64,000 nt of DNA from Patiria pectinifera (taxonomy: Eukaryota > Echinodermata > Asteroidea > Valvatida > Asterinidae). A program made the translations under genes and the position numbers. The notes under the pieces are model-generated. The model was not told where the DNA came from. It did not search any database and saw nothing but the letters and a program-made list of their open reading frames with translations. Positions 29,941 through 41,207 of this stretch are shown here, one piece after another. The stretch is from NCBI GenBank assembly GCA_029964075.1, contig CM057142.1:2805770-2869769 (forward strand), written 5' to 3'. Position 1 is the first letter of the stretch. Each line of letters opens with the position of its first letter.

Positions 29941-30363
29941 TTTGTTCCTTGTGCGAATCAAAAACTTGATTAAATCGTGGTTATAAAGTCTGGGGTTTAA
30001 TTCCCAGTTTCTGTAGTAATTTCTAAACCTTCTCGTTTCTCTAAAAGCTGACTCTGTAAAGTCTTCGGGTTGTCTGTATATTTTAATCGCCGAGATTAAA
30101 TCTTTTTTCAAAAACCGTCCTTTATAACCCGTCGGTACGTATTTTAGATTTTGTTCGTCTACAATCTGTTTGAGCTCATGTAGTGTCTTTTTCCTCAAGT
30201 TTTTAAATTGACTTTCATAATTTTTATCCTCGATGTAGACTTTACGAGTAAGAGAAACATTTTCATTGTGCGGTATATTATATCGCTGCACGTAATCACG
30301 CAGCGTGGCTTTGTTCCATTTAGAATATCCTTTGACGGTCGGTCTGAACATATTACTCTCCAT
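29938..30363 (-). CDS. SAP/HeH-like N-terminal region, probably of PolB (141 aa)
   Basis: From ATG 30363 (MESNMFRPTVKGYSKWNKAT) to a stop at 29938. Two helix-extension-helix style segments are visible: KATLRDYVQRYNIP and KTLHELKQIVDEQNLKYVPT followed by FLKKDLISAIKIY, like SAP or Rho-N DNA-binding motifs. Similar segments precede the polymerase in other invertebrate Polintons, and the following frames continue PolB, so it is best read as the N-terminus of the same gene. It may also be translated alone. Its first nine codons are duplicated at the left end (16233). The start at 30516 lies inside the inverted repeat and is not favoured. Confidence 0.6.
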   Translation of the reverse strand: MESNMFRPTVKGYSKWNKATLRDYVQRYNIPHNENVSLTRKVYIEDKNYESQFKNLRKKTLHELKQIVDEQNLKYVPTGYKGRFLKKDLISAIKIYRQPEDFTESAFRETRRFRNYYRNWELNPRLYNHDLIKFLIRTRNK

Positions 30364-30478
30364 TTTATTATAGAAAATATAATATTTTTTTCTCATTTTT
30401 TTTGGAAGGCAGACTTTGGATTTATAAGCAATCAGACTCACCGGCTGGTAAGGGATCTTCAAGACGAGAGATAATGGG

Positions 30479-30853
30479 CCCTGAGTTTCAAGGTCACGTG
30501 GTGGTGACTCACACATTTTTCAAGGTCACGTTGTTTACGCCACATTCCTATCATGCCTCAACACGTTTCAAGGTCACGTGGTGGTGACTCACACATTTTT
30601 CAAAGTCACGTGGTGGTGACATCACCTCATTTTAGCGACGACAGATTTATTTTTTTAACTCCAGAGCGACAGGCCCTGACTTGACACACATTTTTCTTTT
30701 TTGCTCCCAAACCTGACATCAGATTTCTAAAACATTTGCCGCGGGAGATTCCCCTTTATTTTTCCTCCAACTATTTTTAGAATCGAGAGCGGCGTGTCCA
30801 GACTGGCCGCAGATTTTCCATTTTGGTCCCATACCCCCACCTCCCCTACTACT
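30479..30853 (-). repeat. Polinton right terminal inverted repeat
   Basis: 375 bp complementary to 15800-16174, with the same CACGTGACCTTGAAA / TGAGTCA array pointing inward toward the gene starting at 30363. It is followed directly by ATACA (30854-30858). Confidence 0.95.
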
Positions 30854-30880
30854 ATACATGTAAATGGATATTCTCCTCAC

Positions 30881-31047
30881 CTTTAGTGCTGAAATCGTCC
30901 ACCATGATGATCTCATGCAGCAGTTCTGGGGGTGATCTGTTCATGACGCTGTGTACAGTCCTCAGTAGCGTCGACCAGCCTTCATTGTGAAAGACTATGA
31001 TGACACTGGTGGTAGGCAACTTCTCCGGGTAGTGCCAGTATTTGCAT
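30881..31047 (-). CDS. GALNT7: GALNT7-like exon 3
   Basis: A 167-bp exon coding [40 protein letters not shown] and [11 protein letters not shown], the start of the GT27 catalytic domain with the nucleotide-sugar-binding VDD. It enters with one base after TTGTTCAG and leaves with one base at AAAG|GTGAGG, matching exons 2 and 4. CKYWHY and [10 protein letters not shown] favour GALNT7 over other family members. The Polinton begins 27 bp inside the following intron. Confidence 0.97.
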
Positions 31048-32028
31048 CTGAACAAGTCATTTGAAATCATGGTTCTCAAAAATAGATACATTCCCTTGAT
31101 ACAAAGTGAAGGATTGGAAAGTTTGCCTTTCTAATCCTTATACATGTAGTTGTGAAACACTCTATACATTCAGCAGACGGGAATTGTAATTTGTCACAGA
31201 CATTACTTTTTTAAATGCTAGTTTCTGCAGACATTCACATCCTACTGCATTTGTTTGAATTTTGCATTTCATTTTTTGTAAGTTGGTCGGCAGAGCGGTC
31301 TTGTCACTCCGTGCAGCGAAGCCTACAAAAAGCGCAGCAAATGCAGAATGATAAGAGAATTCACACATTTACATGTAGTACTGTTAACTATTATGCAAAA
31401 AATGTTTTTACAAAAAATGTACGTATCTACCATTTAATCTCAACCTTATTTTTCCTGACAACCGTTAGAAAAGGTTTCAAGCAAAAAAAAATTACCCAAT
31501 CGCCCACCCTTTATTTTGCTAACTACACATGTAAATTTATGAAACACATTTTTTTTCGCCTCATCATCAATGTGATTTCACTGGAGTAATACATGTGTAC
31601 TATTTCTGTATCGCTATACTGATGATTTCATCAATTAGTGAACTGTGACTCAGGTAAAAATCATCAGCCTCCAGAAAACAAAACGGGCAAACAAAAATGA
31701 TGCCCAACAAGTTTATTTTTCCACTTAGCCTATTGACAAGGGCATGCTCAACGTATGCACAACTTAAATACAGTCCGACATGCCCTATTTCCAAATTTAC
31801 GTGCATTTAATGAACGTGGCTGGCAGGTGTAGAAAAGCAATCAAACATCAGGTGTGCATGTACTATAAACCACCATAGGGTGTTTGGAAATATTAAATGA
31901 ACGTGGAATCCACCAGTAACTCTGGACGCGCAAACGTGCGACGAAGCCGAAAATCTAATAAGACAGATTCTGTCAAGTTCATTATTTAATCAATTTGCCA
32001 AGAGATTGCATGTACTGAAGATGGTATA
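31048..32028. other. Intron 2, part; no gene seen
   Basis: No coding exon or clear repeat is recognised. The sequence is AT-rich with scattered ACATGTA words. Confidence 0.5.
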
Positions 32029-32465
32029 CAAATATTGAGTGGCTCAGAATGGAATGGGAGGAATATTATCGCAAGGTAAAATCTGGACTTTTCTTTGTCA
32101 CAATTGAATTTAAGGCCACTCAATGTTTGTTTTATCCATCTATAGATCCTTGTCATTTGATTTTCAGTATGAACTTTCAAATGAACTATTTCAATACAAA
32201 ATTGGTGAAAAATGTATTTCTCTCTTCCAAACCACCCTTCACGAACCCAACTCTGTAGCTACGGTACTCGCTCTTGGGAACAATACGCGCTACGTGCTAC
32301 GCACAACGCTCAACGTGCCATGGAACAAGAATGATCCGAACTGTTGAATAATAAAACCAATTCACCATGGCCATGGGCGAATGTTTTTTTAGCCCCAGCA
32401 TGAATGGGAGCAAAAATGAATTGTCACGTGATGTGAGTTCCACCAATCAAATGACAAGGATCTGT
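32029..32465. repeat. Dispersed repeat (copy 2 of 3)
   Basis: Begins ACAAATATTGAGTGGCTCAG like 61637 and contains AGATCCTTGTCATTTGAT (32144) whose exact complement is at 32446. It is closely related to 61637-62131 and more distantly to 3433-3965. The palindrome found at the start of the other copies is reduced here. Confidence 0.65.
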
Positions 32466-32682
32466 ATGCCAGTTAATGGAGATTATTGGCTGGGCAACGA
32501 ATATTGCTCTTAGACATGTTAAAACATTGAAAAATTGTACGGTTTCTACAAAATGATGATGCCTCATTGATAACCAGTTTATTCTCATGTTTATGATGGA
32601 CCACACGGCTAATGCACTACAGTGAAATGTCGTCCACATAGCATCTCCGTGTATTACAGGTCAAGCAGATGATGTACATTGT

Positions 32683-33145
32683 ACAGGGTGGTCCAAAAAA
32701 TCTTTACACTTTTTCAGATGCAGATTTCTTATAATTGAAGAGACAGTTAGAAAATTGTTTTAAGATATTCCTAAACTACAAGATCTTGGTCATACATGGT
32801 GCAAACGGCATTAAAAATAAAGCTCAAATTAAGGAATAGTGGCCATTTACAGAAGAATGGTCAAAAACTAGTTTGTCCACGTCTATGGCAGTCATGTAGA
32901 CCTAATTACAATTATTGCAGTTCTTTGTGCATGCAGTGCTATTGTGTTGACCATATCTCATAGACTTGTGTGTAGACAAACCATCCCCATTTCTTAATTT
33001 TTAGCGCCTTTTTCACCATATACCGGTACATGTCCCATGAATGATGAAGATGCTGTAGTTTAGGAATATCTTCAAATAATTTGAACACGTCTCCCCCATT
33101 CCAAGAAATCTACATCTGAAAAAGTGTACCGGTAAGCATTTTTAA
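32683..33145. mobile_element. CAGGGTG-type inverted-repeat element, right end eroded
   Basis: Starts ACAGGGTGGTCCAAAAAATC and TTTACACTTTTTCAGATGCA. The right arm has the complement (CATCTGAAAAAGTGTACCGG) but lacks the terminal CCCTGT. TTTAAGATATTCCTAAACTAC inside the left arm also pairs with CTGTAGTTTAGGAATATCTT near 33055. Confidence 0.65.
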
Positions 33146-33432
33146 GACCATAAAAACATTGATACAAGTACTTCAGGAGAGAAATCTAGCCATTCTTAGA
33201 GCTAGAAGCTCATGGGAAAAAAAGAGTACGTCTATTCTTATCGGATGTACAATGAGAACCTGAAGATAATTGACGTAATCTTTTTTTTTTCAAATCTAAA
33301 ATGCGGATTGTAAGAATATGACAATGTCTTCACACGAAGCGATATGAATTAAGATGAATTTCAGACATGAGTGTTCTTCATTTTAAATGCCTACATACCT
33401 AAGATTCATGCAGTTGACTTGGAAAGACTTAC

Positions 33433-33731
33433 TGTGTATTCCTCAGATCTGGTATATTCCTGTCCAGGGATATCTTATCACTCACAAACTGGTTGAAGCC
33501 ATATTCCTTGATACTCCTCTCAATCGCTTCTTGCTCCTTGGGACCGGTTCGGACCGGTATCCCGTTTTCCCTGGGACCAGTCTTGCGAGGTGCCTGTTCT
33601 GGTTCATAGTTTCCTAGGGATGATTTCAGCGAAGCTCCCTGCTGAACGGAGCCAAAGTTGTGGGCTGCCTTGTGTATGGGAGGCCTATCGATGCCAACCC
33701 CTTGCACATCAAGAGCCAAATCGGCAATTTT
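33433..33731 (-). CDS. GALNT7: GALNT7-like exon 2 (stem region)
   Basis: A 299-bp exon coding the stem between the membrane anchor and the catalytic domain. Family words are VQGVGID, GNYEPEQAPRKTGP, ERSIKEYGFNQFVSDKISLD and RNIPDLRNT. It enters in phase 0 after TCGTTCACAG and leaves with two bases at CA|GTAAGT. The Pro/Gly/Glu-rich centre is as expected for a Golgi stem. Confidence 0.92.
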
Positions 33732-33775
33732 CTGTGAACGACAAGAATAAACAGCAATAACATGAATTTTTTTTT

Positions 33776-33866
33776 TTTTTCCAACTTTCACTCGGGAGGT
33801 AACACACTGAGTATACAGTGTTTAAACTTCGGTGAAGGGCAAAACCTAATTTGATTAACATGAATT
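33776..33866 (+). mobile_element. SINE 3' tail fragment
   Basis: TTTCACTCGGGAGGTAACAC followed by ACTGAG--TATACAGTGTTTA and CGGTGAAGGGCAAAACCTAA nearly matches the tail of the SINE at 48888. The tRNA-like head is missing. Confidence 0.7.
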
Positions 33867-36800
33867 TCAACACTCAGATGACTTTTTAGTAAAATATACT
33901 GCAACTGAAAAGATAATTTGAATTCCAATCTCTGGATTCAACACAGGTTCAACCCCAAACAGAGTGCAGGAACAACTGATGTCCCTAAATGTACGTACGG
34001 CTAATGAGGGCTCAGTGTAGGTTTACAGTGTAGTGTGGAAACTGGGTACCGATTAAAAAAACATGGGTACTTGGGTACCCGTTGGTGCATCAATAAACAT
34101 GTAATACATGTTACACAGCAATTTATACAAGTGTGTGCAGAGAGCTTTATAGCTTTACAGTGTATAACTCCAACTTTCGCGAGCGTCATAAACGTGAAAT
34201 TGTATGTTTTCCCATGAGGCGTGCTTTTCATTTGAAATTTGCCACAAATGGCATTCGAAACCTTTCTTTTTTTGTTGTCTGAGAAGTTACTAAGTAATAC
34301 ATAAATGTATGTAAAGTTGGTTATGGGTACTTGATTCCATAATCTGGAATCGCTTCCTGACATCCACGGTTGGGTTCTCGGGTACCCGGATCCGATGCAC
34401 AGCCCCAGCTCAGTTACTACACTTTTAACAAATTTACGCATGTGAATGGAGCACTGAGCACACAATTACATTCCAACTAAAAAGTAAAATGCCATTTGCA
34501 CTGTACAATCATACATGTACCCCTTGCCAATATTTGAGTAAAGGATTTGGAACACACCCAAGCAGGACGTACAGTGAAAACTGGTGCTACTGATAAAGTG
34601 TCTGCAACTATTGCATACTTTGCATGTATTTGTAACCTCACGATCATTGCTCTATGACATATAAATTTGAAAGGGGCTTCAAGTCCCATGCGAAGTAATA
34701 ACTAGTGGCTGGGATGTGCATCTTCTTCAACCCTGCGAAATCCTCCAGAGCCTCGTGATGGAGTTGGAAGAATTTGGGAGGATCAGGGTTTTGGAAACAT
34801 TTCATCACTCATTCTCACATTCTAATCCTAATTTGAAAAAAAAAGTCGAATTCACACATCTCGAATACACTTTGCTTTCAATTTTTTTGTGAAGTTAAAC
34901 CACTATTCAAGGCCCACGCTGTTGTCAACACAACAGTTGCAATGGTACGATTTCTGCCCATTCATGTCAGCACCTCTTGGTATTTTGATTAAGAATCAAT
35001 TTGGGAAAGAATTTACATTGCAAAATTTACTGAAAATACATACATGCACACGCATACACTTATCACTGAACATGCTTTCTGATACACAGACTTTGACTGT
35101 TCAACATGATCAAAGCACAATTGTCAGTTCTCACAAATTATACGCATATGTCAACAAATCAGGCTACTCCAGGACATAAAATAAATTTAAACCTGAAGTA
35201 CTCATCATAGCCAGTGCTGCAGTATCAGCAGCTGCACATTATTTAATTATCTCCCCAGATACCCCTGCCTTATTGATTTTGAAGATCTACATGTATGCAA
35301 AATGAACACAGGTGTTCTTTACAGGGAAATAAGGAAATATACGCAACAGATAAATTTACGTGGCTTTTAGTGCATGCTGGCTGAAATATTGTAGTCAGTT
35401 CAATGTTCAAGTTTAAAAATATAACCTGTGCCATGGAGGCTTCCTGAATGTTTTCCACAACTACATTGGATATGAGTACTGGATATGAGTACAAACAAAA
35501 AAAGAATTTCAGCTGGTATTTTCTGCGAAATAAGTGTAACTAATATGGATGTTTCTCATGTATTCAATTTGAAAAGGAAAGTGTGGCAGTTTGACATATT
35601 GAAAAAAGAAAAAAATATTCAACAATAATTGGTGGCACCGATAATTTTTGAGTTGACAATGACAAATACATCAATTTTGACCAATTTGTGTTTTCACCTC
35701 TTTGGATGTATACATTTTTCCAGTACGTTAACAATTTTTGACCAACTCTCAAAACAAATTAATTAAGACTTCATCAATTGTAGGGTTTTGATCTTCTTTT
35801 CTCTTTTTCATTTTTGTGTCTTTTTCTTTACCTTTTTTTTTCAATAAATTTGCCAGATCCACCACCGCAAACATCAGTAGAGTTGAAAGATTACACACAT
35901 TTTGCATTGTCTTAAAAACAAGGATATTAAGACAAATGCTGTGAAAACATTGGGGAAGAATTCCACACACGTATGGACATCACTAAAAAAATTCCCTGCA
36001 GTGACCTTCATGTATCAGCCATCAGAAAGCGATAACACGTCCTAAAAAGTCAAATTTGGCAGGGAAAATATTGAGGCATTTACTGAGAAAACACTTGGAA
36101 TATTTCAGACCAGTCAAATAGGGTTTGTGCACAGGGTGTCAAGCGATGTCCAGGTATATGGAACTCTTTCCAAATTTGTGATGTTGCAAAATGAATAAAT
36201 TTGCAATGACTTGAAAGAAAGTTGTCCAACAGTTGTAACAGAAATCCATGCTGAATCAGATATTTGCAATGTCAAAAAATCTTAAATGCCACCATAAATG
36301 CCATAAAAATCAGACTTGCCAAATTTTGAACGGAACACATCATCATCATGAAATAAAAACTTTCCCTTTCCATCCAAAAATCATCTCTTATATTCAAACT
36401 CCACTGACATAGAGATTGCGTATACATCTGGTAGTTTTTCGGCTGTTTTGGGATGAAATCGATTTTGTTAACTTGGGATATGAGCAATTTCATGTTTCAA
36501 TTAGGCATCATTTGTTCTAAGATCCTTATCCCAAATCATTTAAACATTCAAATATTACAAAATAAAACTGCTGTTTCTATTTTTACAGGAGTGAACCATG
36601 AGCATGATGAGTGGATCATCACTAGCGTGATAATCTACAGTCTTGGCTGAAATCAGCTGGGGAATTTATGAATCAGTTGTCAACCAAATGATTCTTAATC
36701 TTTTTTTACCTCCCCCTGATAAAAATCCTCAAGAGCCATAAATCAGAAGAGAAGATGCAAAGAAGAAGTGGATTTTAATAACACAATAAAACTTTTTAAA

Positions 36801-37273
36801 GGATGAAAATGTTTTGTAAACTAAAATAGTTCTCCTCATGGAGGATTGAACATGTGTGACCTGTAACAGTAACCACTTGGCACTTTGTTTTGATTAGAAA
36901 ATTTTAAAACTAAACACAATGACTATCGTTGTGGCAGTCAACCTTCTGGCTCTCTGACTTGACATTAGACAATATTCAACGTCAGGATCTCTGGCTCTTG
37001 GAACCAGACTATCAACCGAGGGTTTTCAGATTATATTTCCCTTTAAAAAATCTTCAAAGCCAAGAATAACGAAGAAAAAATGAAATCTATTTCAATAAAA
37101 AGGTAGGATTTGAATTTGATTGAAAACATACAAGTAAATAAACTTGTTAATATTGCTAAAATGTTAAGAACAAAAAAATTCTGCAACTCTAGTAATTATT
37201 CACAAAATGTTCAGTTTTCTTTATGATAACAACATGTTGACATTTTTCTCCTATCCAAATGTCCGCAACATAC
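33867..37273. other. Intron 1 of the GALNT7-like gene; no gene seen
   Basis: 3.5 kb of AT-rich intron. Short ORFs on both strands show no recognisable domains. No transposon with clear ends was identified. Confidence 0.55.
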
Positions 37274-37438
37274 CATTCTGTTTCCGCCGCCACCGCCACC
37301 GTCCGGGTCCGGCTGTTTATTCGCATCCTCTCCGCTTCCCGACATCTCACCGGCCATCAAGAAAGTTTTCACCATGAAAACAATCACCACGGTCACACTG
37401 ACCACCAGTATACATTTTTTAGTTCTTAATCGAGCCAT
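37274..37438 (-). CDS. GALNT7: GALNT7-like exon 1: signal anchor
   Basis: The start of a type II Golgi membrane protein: short basic cytosolic end MARLRTKK, one membrane segment CILVVSVTVVIVFMVKTFLM, then a Ser/Gly/Asp-rich lumenal stem ending GGGGGGNRM. Donor ATG|GTATGT, phase 0, joins exon 2. The whole enzyme transfers GalNAc from UDP-GalNAc to Ser/Thr; GALNT7 prefers already glycosylated peptides. The 5'UTR and promoter should lie just right of 37438; no TATA box was seen there. Confidence 0.85.
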
Positions 37439-38261
37439 TTTCAGCTCTTTAGTTGGCTATCACGGATCGCCAACGAATTTATCAGTTCGGTGGGAGAACT
37501 GAGCTAGGTTTTTGACACGTTGTGCCCACTTTCACTGATCGATATTTCACTGTATCTTTTACACTGATTGTTTACATCAGCTGACTGACTGAACATAAAA
37601 TGCAATGACAAATCTAGAAGGGATTCAGGGAACTATACTACTGAAAAGCAAAGAAAGCCGAGTCTAAACCGGGCAATTTTGGCTACGACTTTCATGGGTT
37701 TTTTTTGCCATTGAGACACGATGTTGTAAGCCATAGCCTTTTAATAAAAAAATGACGGGTTTTTTATTCAACAGAGGGCGCTAGATAAAAATTTGCTTTA
37801 CTCATATCGTGCAACCGTGGCTGGGGTTTTCTTATTTCAGAACAAAATCTGCCTGCTTAATTTAGACAAGCCGAGTTTTTTAAGATTCCAATTATCATTC
37901 AAGTGTATTCAATTTCAAAAGATAAAAGATTCAAAATTGGACAGTTCATTCTTGTTTTATAGAGAACATCTGCAGCAATGAAACTAGGCCTAGTACAAAT
38001 TGTGGGAGAAAACACCCCCCTCCTCCCACCCCCCACCCCCCTAAAAAAATTCCTCCCCTAATACAAATGAAACCCCCAATTCCAAATTTCCTAAAGGAAA
38101 ACACATGAACTACATATCCTCATATTTTATTTACATGTATGTCAGACAACTATTAAAACTTTCATCATGAGAGGTAAAATGCCCATTTTTTGGAAAGTCC
38201 CCCCCCCCCATGCAATAATATGAAACAAGGGTTCCAAAAACCTGTTGAAGTTTTCCCTTAA
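37439..38261. other. Upstream region of the GALNT7-like gene
   Basis: Contains the presumed 5'UTR and promoter of the minus-strand gene. C-rich low-complexity tracts occur near 38020-38070. No other gene is seen. Confidence 0.5.
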
Positions 38262-38649
38262 TAAGGCCAAAAAAAAAAATAAGTCGGTCTCTGGTCAGCG
38301 CGCGCGTCGATTTTAATCATGCGCGTCAATCTTTTTTTTTTTCCAAAATGTTCCGCGGTAGCTCCAACAGCGCCCTCTATTGCCGCACCTCCTCCATTTT
38401 TTTTTTACTAAAGAGCACCAAGGAATGGGAAATTGCACCACGGCAAATGATCGAGAGCACCAAAGCAAATTTATGAAGGACACCAATGTACATGAGGACA
38501 CCAAAAAAGCAAAATAGTGCCCCACCTTGTCTGTACAATCCAAGCTTGAAGGGGAAAAAAAAGGAAAAAAAAAAAAAAAAAGCCGCGTCGCCGCGTCAAT
38601 TCCGGAACTTTGGTCTGACCAGAGACCGAATATTTATTTTTTGGCCTAA
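38262..38649. mobile_element. TAAGGCCAAAA-type inverted-repeat element, copy 1
   Basis: Left end TAAGGCCAAAAAAAAAAATA then GTCGGTCTCTGGTCAG. The right end is the complement (CTGACCAGAGACCGAATATT ... TTTTGGCCTAA). The interior is rich in GCGCGCGTCGA / GCCGCGTCGCCGCGTC. Confidence 0.8.
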
Positions 38650-38882
38650 CATGGGGCTAGCTGTCTAGTGCTTTCATAGGATCCCACACCCCATTACATA
38701 ACTTATTCACTCTTGCAAAACATTCTTCTTCACTGCAAAATCAGTTGTAATTTGTTGACCATACCCAGTGCCAGGCTTCCCAAATCCAAGGGTAGGGTTG
38801 TTCAGCGGTGAACTAGGGTTATCAACTTCTAGGGGAACATCTGGGGTTGCATCAATTTTTCAAGGAAGGGGGGGGGGGGGTA

Positions 38883-39030
38883 CTGAAGACGGGTCTACCC
38901 AATGTTCCCCAATACCTATGTTCCCAAAAATCCTTAGGGTTAGATGGTTAGGGTTAGGGTTGGGGAACATAGCCTAGGTATTGGGGAACATAGATATTGG
39001 GCAACATAGGTATATCCACCCCTGAAGACA
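38883..39030. repeat. Inverted-repeat element with telomere-like core
   Basis: The left arm (CCAATGTTCCCCAATACCTA) and right arm (complement, near 38964-38990) face a core with several TTAGGGTTAGGG-like words (38935-38960). There is no coding content. Confidence 0.6.
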
Positions 39031-39887
39031 GTCAACCGATATTTTGTTTTTGGTACTTGGTACTTGGTTGGTGGTCCTCCCAAATATTCCATCTCTAGGG
39101 AATTTAAACTGGAGGTGTGGTGTAGTGAGAGTGGTCAAGATTAGGTTTTTTTCACAAAGAGCATTCTTAAAGGAGTCTGGGTTGGTTGTAGACAAGTCAC
39201 AAGTCAATCACGTCTCAAATCAAGCAAGAAGATACTAAAATTAAAACTGTGATACATGCATCATTTTTTCATTGTTCCTCCACTGTTACCTGTGACTTGA
39301 CCTGATATGACCTTTCTGTAATTGATTAGTACAACTGTGGCCAACTTAAAGAAAAAAAACCAAGCCTACAAAAATCTGGTTTGCATTCCAGTGCTAGCCT
39401 TTTATTTATAATAAGGTTGCCAATTGTTTCTGCAACATCAATGAGCACCATTTTCAACAAAATCTTTGATCTTCAGCTAGTTTCCATAAACCACAAGGAT
39501 TATTAGTTGTCAGCAATTCACAAAATCTGAAAACAGAACCTTAGAAAGAAATTTGGTTCTCAGTGATCCCTTGCAACATCATTTCTTCAAAATCTAAATA
39601 ATAACACTTATAATAATACTGAACTTCAACAAATGCTAAGGAAATTACTTCCAAAATCAAACGTAATTAAGTCGTAACACTTATTAGAAATGGACAATGA
39701 AAATACTGGCCAAAATCATCAATTAAATAATGAATGGTCAATATATTTATTTCTTCACTTCTTGGGTTCTGAAAAAAATATTAATTTTCCTATTTTAATA
39801 CTACGTATTGCATGATCAGAACTTAATCTTTATTGAAAAATGTCTTTAACTTGCGGCACTGTATAAAAATTATGAAAACAACTGAAG

Positions 39888-40257
39888 TAAGGCCAAAAAA
39901 AAGTCTCCGGTTTCTGGTATGGAGCTTGCCCAAAAAGTGGTGCGGCGACGCGGCTTATTTTTTTGTTTACCTTTTTTTTTTGCTTCAAATGTCGGCGGAT
40001 GACTGCAAATGGTGCCGGACTAAACTTAGGGCAAATATATGGGAGTCCAGAAAGGCCGCATAAAGCTTATTCTCGACCATAACCCCATCTAAAAAATACG
40101 TTAAAATTGTGCAGCAGCAGGATTCCAGTCAAACCAGTGAGTTTGGTGGTTTTGAGACATCATCTTTCATTGAAAAAAAAAATCATTTTGCTGACGCGCA
40201 TGGCTACGGCGACGCGCGAGCATACCAGAAACCGGAGACTTATTTTTTTTGGCCTAA
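39888..40257. mobile_element. TAAGGCCAAAA-type inverted-repeat element, copy 2
   Basis: The ends TAAGGCCAAAAAAAAGTCTC and GAGACTTATTTTTTTTGGCC face each other. Inner words GGTTTCTGGTAT and ATACCAGAAACC are complementary, and GGCGACGCGG is shared in style with copy 1 at 38262. Confidence 0.8.
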
Positions 40258-41207
40258 TGAACTGATTAGTAATGAGTGATTCTGAATGACTAGACATGCA
40301 ATATTTGCAGTAATATCTACATGTACCATATTACCTGCGACTTCATGCCCGTCACTGGGCTGTCAGTACTGACCAACCCAAAAAACACTGAATGGTTTTT
40401 CTCAAGTTTCTCCCAATGAAATTCGTACAAGAATTTTTGACCACTTTCAACACCCCCGAGTTTGAGGGACACACCACATGCGCATACTGGTGACCACAAA
40501 TTCGCTGCCTTGTGGAGACTCACACACAATAGTGAACAAAACATTGTAAAGGTCTCCACAGGGCAATTTCTATAGATGAATAGGTCTCCACAAGGTTTTC
40601 ACGAAATAGATATATGGGTTTTACTCAAAAACTAGGAATTTCCAAGGTGTGTTTATTTGTCGCAGATGGAAGAGTTTTAGAAAAGGGATATTAATTCCAA
40701 ATTTCAGCCCAGGAAACTTATTCTGGTTAAAATAAGAGCATTTTGAAAATTCACTTTCAAAATTGAACACTTTACTACACGGGAACAAAGAAATGTCTCC
40801 ACAAGGATACAAATTTTGGAATGGGTGTGTGTGTGTATGGCGTTAAGGACACACGACCGATTTTCTTTTTAAATTTTGCACAAACCAGTAGCGTCTTCAC
40901 ACAAGCATCAGTCGCATCGGGTGATGCGTTTGAATGTCCCTCCCAGTGGTCTCCGGTAGACGGAAAAGGCCATGTAGAACGACGTGCGTCATACCTTATT
41001 GCTAGAAATCCAATTGGCTTTGTATGTGTAATGTTACAAAACCAGGCAGTGGGAATTATTTCAAGTAAGCTTTGAAACACGTTGTTCTAAATGGCCTCCT
41101 TTTCTGTCTACCGTGGTACCGGTCTCCCCCAACTCTCCCTTTGTAACCTATAGAGGGGATACTTGTACGCAGAGTCCATAGTGTACAGTAAGTGTCCATC
41201 ACTGCAG
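40258..41207. other. Intergenic; no gene seen
   Basis: Overlapping ORFs on both strands at 40.8-41.1 kb lack domains or splice logic. GTGTGTGTGTG occurs at 40827. Confidence 0.45.

Larger units (their letters stand above)
15800..30853. mobile_element. Maverick/Polinton element, complete ends
   Basis: A self-synthesising DNA transposon of 15,054 bp. The ends begin AGTAGTAGGGG and end with the complement, and are flanked by the duplication ATACA. Hallmark genes seen: rve-type integrase, protein-primed PolB, A32-like ATPase, double-jelly-roll capsid protein and penton-like protein, plus conserved accessory Polinton proteins. No adenain-type protease was found. The two inverted repeats differ at 7 of 375 positions, so insertion is fairly recent. 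Several genes have frame breaks, so this copy may be unable to move or form particles by itself. It lies in intron 3 of the GALNT7-like gene, with its right end 27 bp from the exon 3 donor. Confidence 0.97.

Noticed and set aside
30719-30916. ORF that seems to fuse the right TIR and GALNT7 exon 3
   Set aside because: It runs antisense to the TIR array and in the wrong frame for the exon. It is a chance frame across the insertion junction.
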